Shown: positions 11,340-22,165, numbered from the stretch's first letter. The stretch is 64,000 bases of DNA from Siphonodentalium dalli (GCA_032622095.1 CP136066.1:62528609-62592608); one strand, 5' to 3'. The notes: generated by a model from the sequence alone, not told the origin. A program made the numbers and translations.

Positions 11340-12330
11340 TAGTTTATATCAATAGCTGCTTTATTTCAGCGAATGGATCGATCGATGCCACAGGCCGAGA
11401 ACGTTCCATTCGCTTAAATAATGGACAGTTTGAAGCTACTTTCCGACATAAGAATGAATAAACCTAAAGTTGGGTCAAGACACACGAGATGCACCATGCC
11501 TTTCTGCCCTACCCACTTGCTCATTGTCTGCACGGATGGCGTGACATCTTAATGAACTGGCAGTATCCCATTGCGTTTCCGACCGTTGACTGAACAGGAC
11601 ATACCGACAATGAGCTCCTTCTGCAATATATTTATGAATATCGGGAGTTTTGCCCTTGCATTTCGGCACTTGTATTAAATTATTTATGCGGCAAATTTCG
11701 GATTTGGCGGAGAATTATAAATTGAATGACGGACTGGTGCTTGCGGTATTGCCTAATCTGAGATTTGGCGATCTTGTAATTTGAGATCGCGCGTTATAAT
11801 GATACTCGAATATCTATATTTACATGTAAATTACTATATTACATCATATTAATTTACATGTAGTTTAGGTTTTGTCGTGATGGGTACCACAACATGCCAC
11901 CGGAAACGGAATTAGATTTGAGAAATTTTAACAGTTGAAAATTAAATGCCTAGTCGTTCAACAACATGCCTGAAATTTAAAGTTATACACCCTCACCCCA
12001 ACCCGAGTGACGAGGCTCTATATATGGGTATATGCCATCTGTCATGTTTCTAGCAATCAATAAGAGCGATAGTATTCTTGAAAACCGTTGTGTTGAGATA
12101 GCCACATGCATACATTATGGTATCATGCATGTACATGCAAGTCATTTAAAATGAAATCGTCTACAGTAAAATAATTATTCATTAATTTGGATATTGAGCG
12201 TCCGTTATTAAAATAACTGATAGTTGTTTGTAGAATAATGTACGATCTCGACAATAGCCCTCCATTATCTTATAAACTGGACTCGATGAACAAAGGAGTG
12301 ACGTCATATCCATGTTTTAAAACTATATAT
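11340..12330 (+). repeat. Dispersed repeat E, uninterrupted copy
   Basis: About 1 kb that recurs inverted at 51190-52480. It contains a short palindromic section at 11363-11420 (CGATCGATGCCACAGGCC) and words such as TGCCCTTGCATTTCGGCA and GACGAGGCTCTATATA. At 11675-11678 it has a single TTAA exactly where the 51-kb copy carries a PB-A MITE, so this is the empty-site form. No ORF or transposase is recognisable. Confidence 0.85.
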
Positions 12331-12465
12331 AGTGTGGTGTTTCCTATCGACCCATAGTACCATAGGTCGCGGTCAATTCCTGTCTCAAAACATTATCCCT
12401 TTCTTTGCGGAATTGATTCCCCATTCATTTCTAAAAGTATACATTGAAATATAATGAGGTGTAAG
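12331..12465. other. No recognisable feature
   Basis: Short spacer. Confidence 0.4.
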
Positions 12466-12556
12466 CAGAATGAGGTCCCCAGAAGTTGAATTTGGTGATG
12501 CTAGCCCGCTATGCGGGGTAGCATCACTAAATTCATCCTCTGGGGACCTCATTCTG
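12466..12556. repeat. Long hairpin palindrome
   Basis: Arms of ~38 bp run from GCAGAATGAGGTCCCC to its complement GGGGACCTCATTCTGC. The inner stem is GGTGATGCTA/TAGCATCAC and the loop area GCCCGCTATGCGGGG. It is likely a very small fold-back MITE; no second copy in the window. Confidence 0.8.
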
Positions 12557-13117
12557 CAAATGACAGACACCCTATTTCAAGGCTTGCGGATGTTCAGGTA
12601 ATATAAGAACGCTGGGTAATCACGTGGTGTAGAGGTTGGTGAGAACCACGCATTCAAAATGACCGAGGCGTAGCAAACGTACACACACATAATATATGAG
12701 GAACTGACACAAAACATAGCATTTTGACTGTTACGAGCATATGCTAGATTATTTTTAAAAACAAGTTGATACCTTATTTGTTTCGAAATAATCAGTAGTT
12801 TTCTATAACATTCTGAACAAAGTTGCCAGTCAGAGGTTCGTGTAACACACCAGTCCATACATCTATAAAAATACTTCGACTGACAACTTTGGTCAGAATG
12901 TTAGGTAAACAACTGTGATTTGGACACAAATGATGTATCAACTTGTTTGAAAAATAGTATAGCAGCTGCTCGTAGCTGTCAAAAATATTATGTAATATGT
13001 CGTATCCTAGTTTATTACCATTTTCCTAGTTTCTGGTCGCGTTTCCGATAGCCGCAGCCAATTTGAATGCGTGATGCTCATCAATTCGAAACCACGTGAT
13101 TCCCCACCACAATAAGC
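12557..13117. other. Spacer with a small inverted repeat
   Basis: Contains an imperfect inverted repeat at 12811-12901 (CATTCTGAACAAAGTTG and its diverged complement). Nothing else recognised. Confidence 0.45.
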
Positions 13118-13190
13118 AGACGACATGCCATACAAGATAATACAAGTGTAGAAGGATTCATATTCATTGGTGGGAATTATTCAAATAGTA
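13118..13190 (+). repeat. Family C fragment
   Basis: Contains GCAGACGACA, ACAAGTGTAGAAGGATTCAT and TTGGTGGGAA, as in the copies at 34150-34370, 42580-42645 and 56205-56261. Confidence 0.6.
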
Positions 13191-13239
13191 AGAACTGCAC
13201 CAAAATTGGAATTTAATTTCATTTAAATCTTACGTATTT

Positions 13240-13448
13240 TCCATTAAATTACTAGATTTACGTCATGTACGGATCACGGAAATTTCCATAAATTTGAAAT
13301 ATAAGTGGGACATATACGTGTGATTTACGGTCACGTATTATTCCACATTTACGTGAAAATTACATGTCCGTAAATCCCACGTATATGTCAAAGTTATGGA
13401 AATTTACGTGATCCATATATGCAATAAATCTAGTCTTTTAATGGAAAC
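13240..13448. mobile_element. Fold-back element
   Basis: The left arm (TTTTCCATTAAATTACTAGA, then GGATCACGGAAATTTCCATA) is mirrored by the right arm ending ..GACTAGTCTTTTAATGGAAA-like sequence. Arms are ~95 bp, imperfect, with a short centre near 13345. ACGT-containing words (TTTACGTG, ACGTGGG) recur in both arms. Confidence 0.75.
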
Positions 13449-14189
13449 AAAAAACGTGACGCTTAAGTGAAATTATATATCAAATATACGTGCAATTTAA
13501 GCACCATTTATTTTCGAAATAACACATTTATGGTTGTTTTAAATTTCAAATATCACGGAAATTTACAACTATTGTTTATTCTAAATATAATACGGATACA
13601 TGTATGTCCACATCTACGTGCCTTTTACGAGAAACATAATATATTCCAATGCTATGTATCTTTACAATTCAGCTTGATCCATATACTAGACAGCATTATC
13701 CATGTCACCCAATCGGATAATCTTGGTTGTTAATGTAAGATATTGATCTGAAAATAGAGGGAAGTTTGTGAAGTTGCGATGATAAAATCATAAAAGGAAA
13801 ATATCTATGTTTGTTTACCCTCACTTCAAATTGACTATTATGACTGGCATTGTATAGTGCATGCATTCTTGAACAGCGTGGTTGTCGGCTTAGGTGTGTG
13901 TATGTATTAAATCCATTTCTACATATAATTCGAAGTCTTACACAGATGGTCCATATCACTCTCTCAAAAACCGGGGGTAATTTTCTGTGTTACGTCTTTG
14001 AAACTAACCTATATTGATACGACTAGCCGCGTATAATTACATTGAAGTCGGTATAAAGCTGTGGGAATTCTATTCAATTAATCTAAGCGCGTTCGCCTGC
14101 AGAGACCTGAGTTATGTTACACCCGCCGTGGTCAGTTATAGCGGTCAACATACCAACAAATTGTAATAAATTGCGTTTCCTACCTGGAT
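13449..14189. other. No recognisable feature
   Basis: AT-rich and non-coding. ATCACGGAAATTTACA near 13551 echoes the neighbouring fold-back element. Confidence 0.4.
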
Positions 14190-14196
14190 GTATATA

Positions 14197-14850
14197 TAGC
14201 GAATTCGGCATCAGCATATGGGTTAATTTATTCACTCCCGTTGCAGCCAGCGACTTGCCCGATCGCCCATGGATGCATAGGGGTTTTCGTAGCATGATAT
14301 AACGTCAATTTCCGTTGTCAGGCAGCCAGATGGTGCGGTCGGTGCCGTTTTTGGATTTTGCGTAACTGACGGAACCGGCCACAAGTTAGGGGTTAACAGT
14401 GCCGTGCCCACTCGAGCTATCGACTAGGGGATTGGAACTTTGGTACATACAGGTCTATTATGCACGATAGTGCAAACCCCCATCTCGATTGGAACCAGGA
14501 TGGCGGTGCGGTCGGCGGGTGTTATTTTCGGCGTTTTTGCGTACATTCATAGCGAATTCGGCAGCATCTTATGAGTTAATTTATTCACTTCCGCTGCAGA
14601 TAGCGACTTGCCCGATCGCCCATGGATGCATATGGGTATTTGCTGCATGATATAACGTCAATTTCTGTGGTCAGGCAGCCAGGGTCGGTGCGGTCGGTGC
14701 CTTTTTTTTGGATTTTGCGTACCCGACGGAACCAGTCGCAAGTTAGGGGTTAACAGTGCTGTGTCCGCTCGAGCTATCGACTTGTGGATTGGAACTTTGG
14801 TATATACAGGTCTATTCTGCACGAAAGTGCATACCCCATCTTGCTCTGAC
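14197..14850 (+). repeat. ~353-bp tandem duplication
   Basis: TAGCGAATTCGGC at 14197 recurs at 14550. The following ~300 bp (CCCGATCGCCCATGGATGCA, TTAGGGGTTAACAGTG, CTCGAGCTATCGACT, GCACGA.AGTGCA) is repeated with moderate divergence. Both units contain GGTGCGGTCGGTGCC. Non-coding. Confidence 0.85.
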
Positions 14851-14924
14851 CCCTGGTGAGGGTGCGTTCGGATGCGGACGGGTGCGGTCGGGTGCGGTCG
14901 GCTGTTAGTAGGACCGGTTATTAC

Positions 14925-14998
14925 TGAATGGGAGAATCCATTCAGAATATGGACAACTTTTTTTGTGAATGAGTATTCAGTACAGAAAGGGTTAATTT
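14925..14998 (+). repeat. Family C fragment (degenerate)
   Basis: ACTGAATGGGAGAATCCATT and GAGTATTCAGTACAGAAAGG resemble the two ends of family C with most of the middle missing. Confidence 0.45.
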
Positions 14999-15004
14999 AT
15001 TTAA

Positions 15005-15315
15005 AGCCACATGGCGGTTTGAGCTCCAAAATACGCGCAATATTATTCGCTTATGAATTTTACTCAGTATCGAAATAGGTCGATACATATCTGAATTACC
15101 TTTCTACGAACATTATGTAACCCAAAAAAGACGCATTTAAGTAATGAAAAATGCAACTATGAACAAGGTGTTGGGTCCCAAACACAAAACAGCCAGTGTT
15201 TTTCAGAGCATATGAAGCCGTATATCAATACTTCGTTTATTTATCGACCTATCGTATCCATCGCTCCAAATTATACGTAGAAACAAATTTGGAGATTCGA
15301 ACGAGCCATGTCCGT
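15005..15315 (+). mobile_element. TTAA element R1, full copy
   Basis: A 311-bp element flanked by TTAA on both sides (15001-15004 and 15316-15319). It starts AGCCACATGGCGG and ends with the complement of ACGGACATGGC, so the ends are imperfect inverted repeats. Its interior (CAGTATCGAAATAGGTCGAT, GTGTTGGGTCCCAAACAC) matches the larger copy at 22694-23127. Non-coding; piggyBac-type by flank (inference). Confidence 0.8.
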
Positions 15316-15515
15316 TTAATATACTATTCGAATGTACACTTTTATAACAGAGTATATATCCATTTAGTATACTTTAGTATACACATGGTTAATACATATT
15401 TTAAGTCTTTATAAAGAACTCAGGTTTTTACCTTTATTCTTATCATTGAAGATTCCAACTCAAAACTTAGTTTTTAAAACTGGTTTTTAGCCTATTTACA
15501 CAACATGCATCGTAA

Positions 15516-15778
15516 CCCTTCCATGACTGAAGCTTCCTGAAATTTTTAGAAACCCTGTGCCAATGCATTTTCTTATATATGCGAGTCTCCCATCGGGAGC
15601 CTAGCACATATAAGAGAATGCATTGCCTAACATTTGTTTACCTTCACATTGTAAGCCAGTACATTCTCTTATATATGAGAAAGCTCCCTTTGGGACTCGC
15701 ATATATAAGAAAATGCACTGACACATTATCTTTAATGCTGCACCAGCGCATCTCCCGTCATATTGACTCACGAAAGTG
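15516..15778 (+). mobile_element. PB-B MITE copy 2
   Basis: Starts CCCTTCCATGAC after GTAA (15512-15515) and ends ..TCACGAAAGTG before TTAA (15779-15782). Carries two palindromes with the shared GCATT..TATATATGCGAGTCTCC module and a GTAAGCCAGT linker. Non-coding. Confidence 0.8.
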
Positions 15779-15782
15779 TTAA

Positions 15783-15868
15783 ATAACAGTCCCGTATGGA
15801 GCCTCACATGGACTCAGGCGGACGACAGTCATAAGTACATCGTCATCTCTCTCTGGGGCTCCATAAGG
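15783..15868. mobile_element. Small TTAA-flanked hairpin element X
   Basis: 86 bp between TTAA at 15779-15782 and TTAA at 15869-15872. Inner ends CCCGTATGGAGCC and GGGGCTCCATAAGG are roughly complementary. A related copy lies inverted at 41854-41960 and a diverged one at 55771-55855. It shares its left TTAA with PB-B copy 2. Confidence 0.65.
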
Positions 15869-15872
15869 TTAA

Positions 15873-16084
15873 ACTTCCAGATAAGAAATAACGCCGCCAT
15901 ATGACATTCGATGATGGCAGTGGTCGATATATTTCTGTACAGCGGATTTGTATAAATGCAGTAAGTTCGGAGGAAATAAATTGTGCTGTTCTGATAAGAA
16001 TTGATTAAGATTGTGTCAATGTTCGAATCATGTTCAATCTGATACGCAGTTCATCTCGTGTTGAAAGGGCGTCCAGATAATAAT
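15873..16084. other. No recognisable feature
   Basis: Short non-coding spacer. Confidence 0.4.
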
Positions 16085-16172
16085 GTCCCCGTAGCCGAGG
16101 TGGTTGGTTCGCGGACACCATCATCGCAGCCTGGGCGAGACGACATAGGAGCGGGTTCTAACCCGGACATGA
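16085..16172 (+). mobile_element. tRNA-like SINE head
   Basis: Contains an A-box-like TAGCCGAGGTGG at 16092-16103 and a B-box-like GGTTCTAACCC at 16154-16164, about 50 bp apart, the RNA polymerase III promoter layout of tRNA-derived SINEs. It does not fold as a clean functional tRNA. It lies directly against the tail of a SINE body that appears to run the other way. Confidence 0.5.
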
Positions 16173-16390
16173 CAGACTGACTGACTGACTGATTGGGGTT
16201 TAATGTCGCTTTCAGCAGCTGAGGCCATATCACGACATTGCCAGTTTAGTGGTGGAGGAAATCCTCACACTTACGGCTAATCTAACAGTGATTTCAATGG
16301 CTGATAAACTCGTCGACCATGTGCGGCAAACCACCGGCCATCGGCGAGTAATTGGCAACTGCACCAGATCCCGGACATGAGGACCGGTTT
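16173..16390 (-). mobile_element. SINE body with (CAGT)n tail
   Basis: On the minus strand a body runs into a block at 16250-16194 (GATATGGCCTCAGCTGCTGA, then GCGACATTAAACCCCAA) and ends in (CAGT)n at 16192-16172. The central block resembles the widespread molluscan type written as GGTTTTACGCCGCTTTTAGC in abalone-like SINEs; that comparison is from memory and needs a database check. Opposite orientation to the adjacent tRNA-like head makes the unit chimeric or rearranged. Confidence 0.5.
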
Positions 16391-16540
16391 TAAAGCTTGG
16401 TCAGATTGTGAGGAAGCATCTCAATCAGACTCAATGTGCTATTCCGATCGACACATGTATATTTCGATAAGAAATGAGAATTTCTTCACGGACATTGACG
16501 CATTGAACACTCACATTGAGTCAGTGCAACAATACATTCA

Positions 16541-17290
16541 GCCTGTTCTCCTGAAAACCCGCACATTATCTGCTTATAATTTAACTTATTTTAGGTATAT
16601 AATCTGCTTAAAATCGCCTCATTTTGAGTCTATAATGTGCTGACAATTAGAGAGTTTTAGTCACATTATCGATTCATGAGGCGATTCAACTCACGACTTT
16701 GCAGATGTACGCTCTTTAACATGTGTGTTCACTGTGGCCCGCGCTATAAAACGAAATAACGGCTACTCCATTATCTGCTTATTTCAGAATCAAATAATCA
16801 TAATATGTACCTATTTCATATTATAGGTCGATTATGTGCGTATTTTCACGATGATGATGTCGATACATGTTAGATCCTTATGGTTCTGTCCCTCATTAAT
16901 TTTTTTTCATTTTTCGCGTCCATTGAATTATCAGACACTTCGCACTCCAATAAATAAAAAACATGTCCCTGATGCAACATATCCTCTTACAAATAGGTTC
17001 ATATTGGTCCTAAATATTCACGTTATTTAGTTTAAATGGCGCGGGCCGCAATGCAAACACTTTATAAAGAACGTGAAACTGGTATCTCGTGTCGATGAAA
17101 AAAAGTACTAATATAGATTAAATAATGCCAATATGGGATTATTTCGTTTGAAAGTAATCCCACATTGGACTGTACTAAAACCCACGTTTTAGGTTCAAAT
17201 GAGCGGAATTCAGATTAAAATAATGCCGATATGGGCTTATTTGTCTTTTTGAAATAAGTTTAATATAAGCTTATTTTCAAGAGAACAGGC
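16541..17290 (+). mobile_element. Element H, copy with both ends
   Basis: 750 bp with terminal inverted repeats GCCTGTTCTC..TGAAAA at 16541 and TTTTCAAGAGAACAGGC ending at 17290. The interior has repeated AT-rich words (CACATTATCTGCTTATA, ATATGGG.TTATTT). Related copies are at 18374-18530 (partial), 36542-37740 (with two insertions) and 45547-45805 (truncated). No clear target-site duplication. Confidence 0.7.
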
Positions 17291-17914
17291 TGCCTGGTGA
17301 GTGCTAAGCTATAAACACAAAGGACCCAATTTAGCTTAACCCGACAGGCAGATGGTCAACTGTGAGCGGAAGTCTAGCCGGGATATAGTGAAGGGAGATA
17401 ATTCGCAAATCAATTACTGAAATCCATACGACACAGACGATCACAATGACCTCTTGATAGCTGTTCTGATGTGTTTTGTACACCGGCAGTGACACGAACA
17501 CCTCGCTAATGACACGAAGCAGACGTACTGAATGACCGCAATTATGGCGACTTTCCCACCCTCATTATATTCCCACCGTGACCTGACTACCATATTTATC
17601 CGCCGTAACCTTGGTGCCAAGTGCGAACGGATAGATTTTAAGTTTCCGAATTAAAATCCGTGTATTTTGTTGATCGTTGGTTGAAATAGAGACAAAATAC
17701 ATTACATAAATAGTGTGCGATAAGCAAACAATCGGCGATCACCGCGAATTTGCGTGGATCTGATTAAAACAACATGGAGGCTGACCTGGGCTCACCAAGA
17801 GTCATCGAGAACCGCAGCAAATCACGAACAACTACTTAGAATATTTTAAGCCTTTTCTATTTATTTCATAAACAATATTAAATAGATATTGATAATTGTC
17901 TTCTCATGACTTGT
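17291..17914. other. Spacer with a J-end fragment
   Basis: Mostly unrecognised. At 17706-17740 GTGTGCGATAAGCAAAC resembles the ends of element J (50131-51119). The part at 17578-17650 loosely resembles 19548-19605. Confidence 0.4.
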
Positions 17915-17918
17915 TTAA

Positions 17919-18310
17919 CCCTTTACCCAACAAACCGGCCAAAACCGGCCAAATAAAGCTTCAACAGCCTAAAATATCTTCGGTCTGTCTCAATAGAACC
18001 ATACACATATGGATATCATTGGAACCGGCTCCTTGACCACATTGTGATAGTTACAGTTATGCCCTGTGCCAATGCATTCTCTTATATATGCGAGTCGACC
18101 ATAGGTCGCCTCGCATATATAAGAGAATGCATTGGCCTAAAAAACACTTTTTTTTAACACTTTTTACCATTTTTTCTTACATTCTTTAACAATTTTATAA
18201 TTTTTAATGTGTTAAGCCAATGCATTCTCTTATATATGCGAGGCGACCTATGGTCGACTCGCATATATAAGAGAATGCATTGGCACAGGGCCGTTCTGTT
18301 GGGTAAAGGG
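17919..18310 (+). mobile_element. PB-A MITE copy A
   Basis: A 392-bp element between TTAA (17915-17918) and a slightly altered right flank (TTTTAA). Ends CCCTTTACCCAACA and TGTTGGGTAAAGGG. Left arm: AACCGGCCAAAACCGGCC, then TCTTCGGTCTGTCTCAATAG. Core: two ~80-bp palindromes built on GCCAATGCATTCTC and TATATATGCGAG, with GTCGACC/GGTCGAC at their centres, joined by a T-rich linker with TTCTTACATTCTTTAACA. Non-coding. TTAA flanks and CCC ends fit piggyBac-type MITEs (inference). Confidence 0.9.
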
Positions 18311-18373
18311 TTTTAATGACCGCGAATATGACAGTACACCCATGCAATGCGATTTTCGTTGTATACAGTGAAC

Positions 18374-18530
18374 AGCCCGTTCTCTTTAAAATAAGCTCAT
18401 ATTGAACTTAATTCAAAAACACAAAAAATCCCAGAGCGACATTATTTGAATCTGAATTATGCTCTATATGAACCTACAATGTAAATCAACTTACCAGACG
18501 CACGATCTTTCATTGGCTGAACATGTGTGC
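18374..18530 (+). mobile_element. Element H fragment
   Basis: GCCCGTTCTCTTTAAAATAA, AGCTCATATTG and TATGCTCTATATGAAC match the left third of the H copy at 36542. It is cut off by element K. Confidence 0.6.
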
Positions 18531-19321
18531 CCGATTCGTCATCTCCGGTTTAAACCTCCGAGTTTAAACCTGGTTTAAACCCCCATTGGCGGTTCAGCCA
18601 AACCGGGTCTAAGTGGGCGTTTTTGTCGTTTAGTGGCCAGCTGATTGGCAACTACAGTCGGTGATATGACCATGCAGTCAAACTACCTTGTTACCAAGCG
18701 GAACAAAAGGCAGGCTGATGTAATGGTTATTGACACGTCCTCAACTATCACGTGCGAATTAATGAATCAACTGTAACACCAGTCTGTAGTCGCCACTTAG
18801 ATACGCCCTCGCTCGAGATTATTTACAGCTCCACCCTTTGACTGATTGTTTGACAATTCTAAACCGCGATGAAGAAAAGACGGATTCGTCATCTCAGGTT
18901 TAGCCTCGGTAAAGATGGTTTAGCTGGACCGCCGAATTGGATGGTTTAGTTGCCGGTTTAAGCTTATAAAACACAAAAACAATATCGAAGTTGACAAAAA
19001 CTTATCCCCACACGCTTTATAGGTGTGAGTGCTTCTCGCTTATTAATTTGCAATCAAAATATGGTTGCTGTCCTAATGATTGATTTTCACAGTCAATAAA
19101 ACGAGGCGGTCCGCATTAGGAAAGTGCGATTAATTATCTCGACGATACAGAGACACTACTGCTAAACCATTGGTCTGGCTGGACCAGGTTTAAACCAGAG
19201 ATGACGAATGTGTCACTTAGACCTGCGGCCGCGGGTTTAAACCAATGATTTAGCTGACTCACGGCGGTTTAAACCTAGAGGTTTACGTAGACCAGGTTTA
19301 AACCTGAGATGACGAATCGGG
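18531..19321. mobile_element. Inverted-repeat element K, copy 1
   Basis: Terminal repeats CCCGATTCGTCATCTC and GAGATGACGAATCGGG enclose 791 bp with many GTTTAAAC-containing words. A second, inner pair of the same end motif lies at about 18885 and 19210, so the element seems to contain another copy or a duplicated end. Parts recur at 48660-49865. No ORF of note. Confidence 0.75.
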
Positions 19322-19696
19322 CCGTGGGGTCCAATCGTGCCCTAACTGCCATATGCAACCGCCGCCGTAACCTTGACACCAAGCTCGAACAAAGTGCTCC
19401 CGGCTGTGTTATCATATCATTTTTAGTTTTTCGTGACTATCTGTGTCTGAACATGTGCATTTCACCCGTGAGGGGAATTTGGTTTATCCTTCAAAGTGTA
19501 CGACATCCATGGCCACTTTCCGGCCACCAGATGCTAACCGTGATCTGACTACCGTATTCACCCGCCAGGATCGAATAGAGTGGACGTATTTTAAGTTAGA
19601 TGCCTGTAATTGTTTTAAGCCATATTCTTTGGTGTCCGTATGTTGATGTACTGACGACAATATCCAGGTTCAGACATGCGTACGTAACTTACACTC
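19322..19696. other. No recognisable feature
   Basis: Non-coding. The part at 19548-19605 loosely resembles 17578-17650. Confidence 0.4.
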
Positions 19697-19700
19697 TTAA

Positions 19701-20089
19701 CACTTTACCCAACAGAACGACCCTGTGCCAAATTCTCTTATATATGCGAGTCGACCACATGTCGCCTCGCATATATAAGAGAATGCATTGGCTTAACACA
19801 TTAAAAATTATAAAATTGTTAAAGAATGTAAGAAAAAATGGTAAAAAGTGTTAAAAAAAGATTTTTTTTAGGCCAATGCATTCTCTTATATATGCGAGGC
19901 GACCTATGGTCGACTCGCATATATAAGAGAATACATTGGCACAGGGCATAACTGTAACCATCACAATGTGGTCAATGAACCGGTTCCAATGATATCCATA
20001 TTTGTATGGTTTTATTGAGACAGACCCAAGATAATTTAGGCTGTTGCAGCTTTATTTGGCCGTTTATGGCCGGTTTGTTGGGTAAAGGG
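19701..20089 (-). mobile_element. PB-A MITE copy B
   Basis: 389 bp flanked by TTAA at 19697-19700 and 20090-20093. Same structure as copy A but inverted: the CCGGCC-bearing arm is on the right. First base triplet is CAC instead of CCC. Part of the first palindrome is shortened (GCCAAATTCTC). Its right TTAA is also the left flank of the next element. Confidence 0.9.
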
Positions 20090-20093
20090 TTAA

Positions 20094-20646
20094 AGGTCCA
20101 CTTAATATTCGAGCCCCCATATCACGTTATATAAAATACACCATTGGAAAGAGGAAGCTCCAATACATTGTATTATCAACTAACAAACTGTGAACATGTT
20201 GTTTTGTTGAGGTAACAACGTGTTTTCTGTGCTAAAGTTTATCTGGTCTTTACTGCAAACTCGATTATTTTCAATGGAATGGGAATAACTCTATCTCTTA
20301 GTTTGAATTGAATTTTGAATTTTGTTGCATTCCGGGAGCCGTGACTTATCTGGTCTTTATTGCAAACTCGATTATTTTCAATGGAATGGGAATAACTCTA
20401 TCTCTTAGTTTGAATTGAATTTGAATTTTGAATTTTGTTGCATTCCGGGAGCCGTGATGGGGGAATGTTTCTATGATTTCAGCTATTTTCTATTATTCTA
20501 TGGGCACATTCATGGATACAGACGTTCCAAGTGGTGATGCGTTATAGTATTTTAATCATATTTTATGTCATAGATTGTTATTAAAACTGTATACCAAGGC
20601 ACTATAACAAAACTAATCGGTGACTTGGCAATTAAATGGACCTTTA
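20094..20646 (+). mobile_element. TTAA-flanked element L, copy 1
   Basis: Starts AGGTCCACTTAAT after TTAA (20090-20093) and ends ATTAAATGGACCT before TTAA (20647-20650 region), giving short inverted ends. It recurs inverted at 40698-41110. The interior has a tandem duplication (20239-20345 and 20346-20457). Non-coding. Confidence 0.7.
20239..20457 (+). repeat. ~110-bp tandem duplication in element L
   Basis: TTATCTGGTCTTTA.TGCAAA, AATGGAATGGGAATAACTC and TTGCATTCCGGGAGCCGTGA occur twice, almost unchanged. The related element at 40.7 kb has only one diverged version. Confidence 0.85.
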
Positions 20647-20669
20647 ACAATATATCAGCAAATGATGAG

Positions 20670-20925
20670 TCTTCAGTTCAAATTCGGTTTGCAATATTAA
20701 CCATTCAAATGGGTTGCGGTTGGGGCTTGTTATTTCGCCACAAAAACAAACACGGTACCGCAGTAGTGCGACACTGATTTTCAACAATTTTTGTGAAATG
20801 TGATTTTAGATTGTCCCTCTTTTATAAAAATCACAAACGGCAGTATATATATATTCAACTATTATAGTTAAATATGACTATACTAGTTGAATGCATGTAT
20901 GACGTACCTGACCTTGTAACGCCCC
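20670..20925 (+). repeat. Dispersed repeat M, copy 1
   Basis: Direct match to 39355-39605. Shared blocks: CACAAAAACAAACA, TTGTCCCTCTTTTAT and TTCAACTATTATAGTTAAAT. In both loci a TTAA element lies next to it. Confidence 0.6.
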
Positions 20926-21935
20926 TTAATACATCCGCACTTACCGCAAGGTGACGGCCATAAGGGACATATGTACCTCAAAGATGTATCCATGTCATAG
21001 ACCAGAATCAATGACAGGCGTTTTAATCGATTCAACAATTGGGCGAAACGAATGTCCCCATATCACGGAATCCCGATACGACACCTCGGCTCAGACGAAC
21101 AGATCCGATTAATAAACGTTTTCCGTCGAGAGTTGATCGTGTCATAATATTTGGTGATAATGTCGTCTGCTTCAGACATAATTGGCGTAATTTTCAGAAC
21201 GAGACTCCCACGCGGGATCACGTGTAATGTATTTGTTTCCCGCTGGGACCAGGAAGAACGTGATTGGGTGGATTACAAGTCATTTGACGAAGCGATGTGC
21301 TGGTACCACTTACATATGTCACAGACTTCCGGAAACATCACGTGACATTGTGACATGTATTTGATTCCCACTGGGAGCAGGGATAATTCGATTGGATGGT
21401 TTGCACTCAGAGAAATAATAGCATGCTTGATAGTTTCAAATCTATCTAGAGCCCCTATTATACTATTTAATATACGTATATGGTACTTCGTGGTACCTAA
21501 TATAGGCCTCAGTTTCAAAAGCAGTTATCTTCCCCTGTTCTATCAAATGATACCACTAGGGGTCCGGAACAGTCTTGATTGAAGAAAATGGTGGATGCTC
21601 CTCGATTCTGGAATTTAGAACGCGTTTTCAAATGGCTGAGTGATATTGGGTTGGCGTCATTTGTGACATTGTTCAAAAGTATATATGCAGTAATTTAGAG
21701 GGTTTGTATTTTTAAATTAATATGGCGCAATTTTTTTTCTATTATTTCAAACAAAGAATTATCGTAATTCAGAATAGTGAATACCTAGACTAGTAAGATG
21801 CTATTTATAAGTCAAATATAGCCATGGAGTTAATGATTCGTCTGGACTATATGGCTATATCGGGTGACTAAATCATATTTTAAAGTTCCCAAGCAGTATA
21901 TCACACAGTTTAGATGTTCCCATTTAGATTGATTA
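20926..21935. other. Spacer with a short direct repeat
   Basis: No gene seen. ATCACGTG, ATGTATTTG, TTCCC.CTGGGA.CAGG occurs at 21217-21262 and again at 21335-21395. Remaining short ORFs are unsupported. Confidence 0.4.
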
Positions 21936-21939
21936 CCAA

Positions 21940-22165
21940 CAATTTGGTACTACATGGTACCAAGCTTAGGTACTAGATAGCATCAACATAAACAATTTGG
22001 TACTATATAGTACCAAATATAGTACTCCAGATTACCAAGTTTGGTACTATGTAGTACCAAATGTTCGTACTACGCAGTACCAAAAAATGACGTTGATGCT
22101 CTAGAGAACCAGTACTCCCCACGGGACAAGGGTAGCATCAAATGTTGGTACTATGTAGCACCCTG
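21940..22165. repeat. Cluster of short TAGTACCAAA palindromes
   Basis: Repeated palindromic words of the form TTTGGTACTA..TAGTACCAAA occur at least four times, framed by TAGCATCAAC (~21977) and GTTGATGCT (~22094). Confidence 0.75.

Noticed and set aside
10573-12330. Segmental inverted duplication of 10.5-12.3 kb at 48.0-52.5 kb
   Set aside because: Elements D and E are both inverted at the second site but stand in the order D then E there, which a single inversion would reverse; separate insertions fit better.
16085-16172. Functional tRNA gene
   Set aside because: A and B boxes are imperfect and I could not lay out a full acceptor stem and anticodon arm; a SINE head is more likely.
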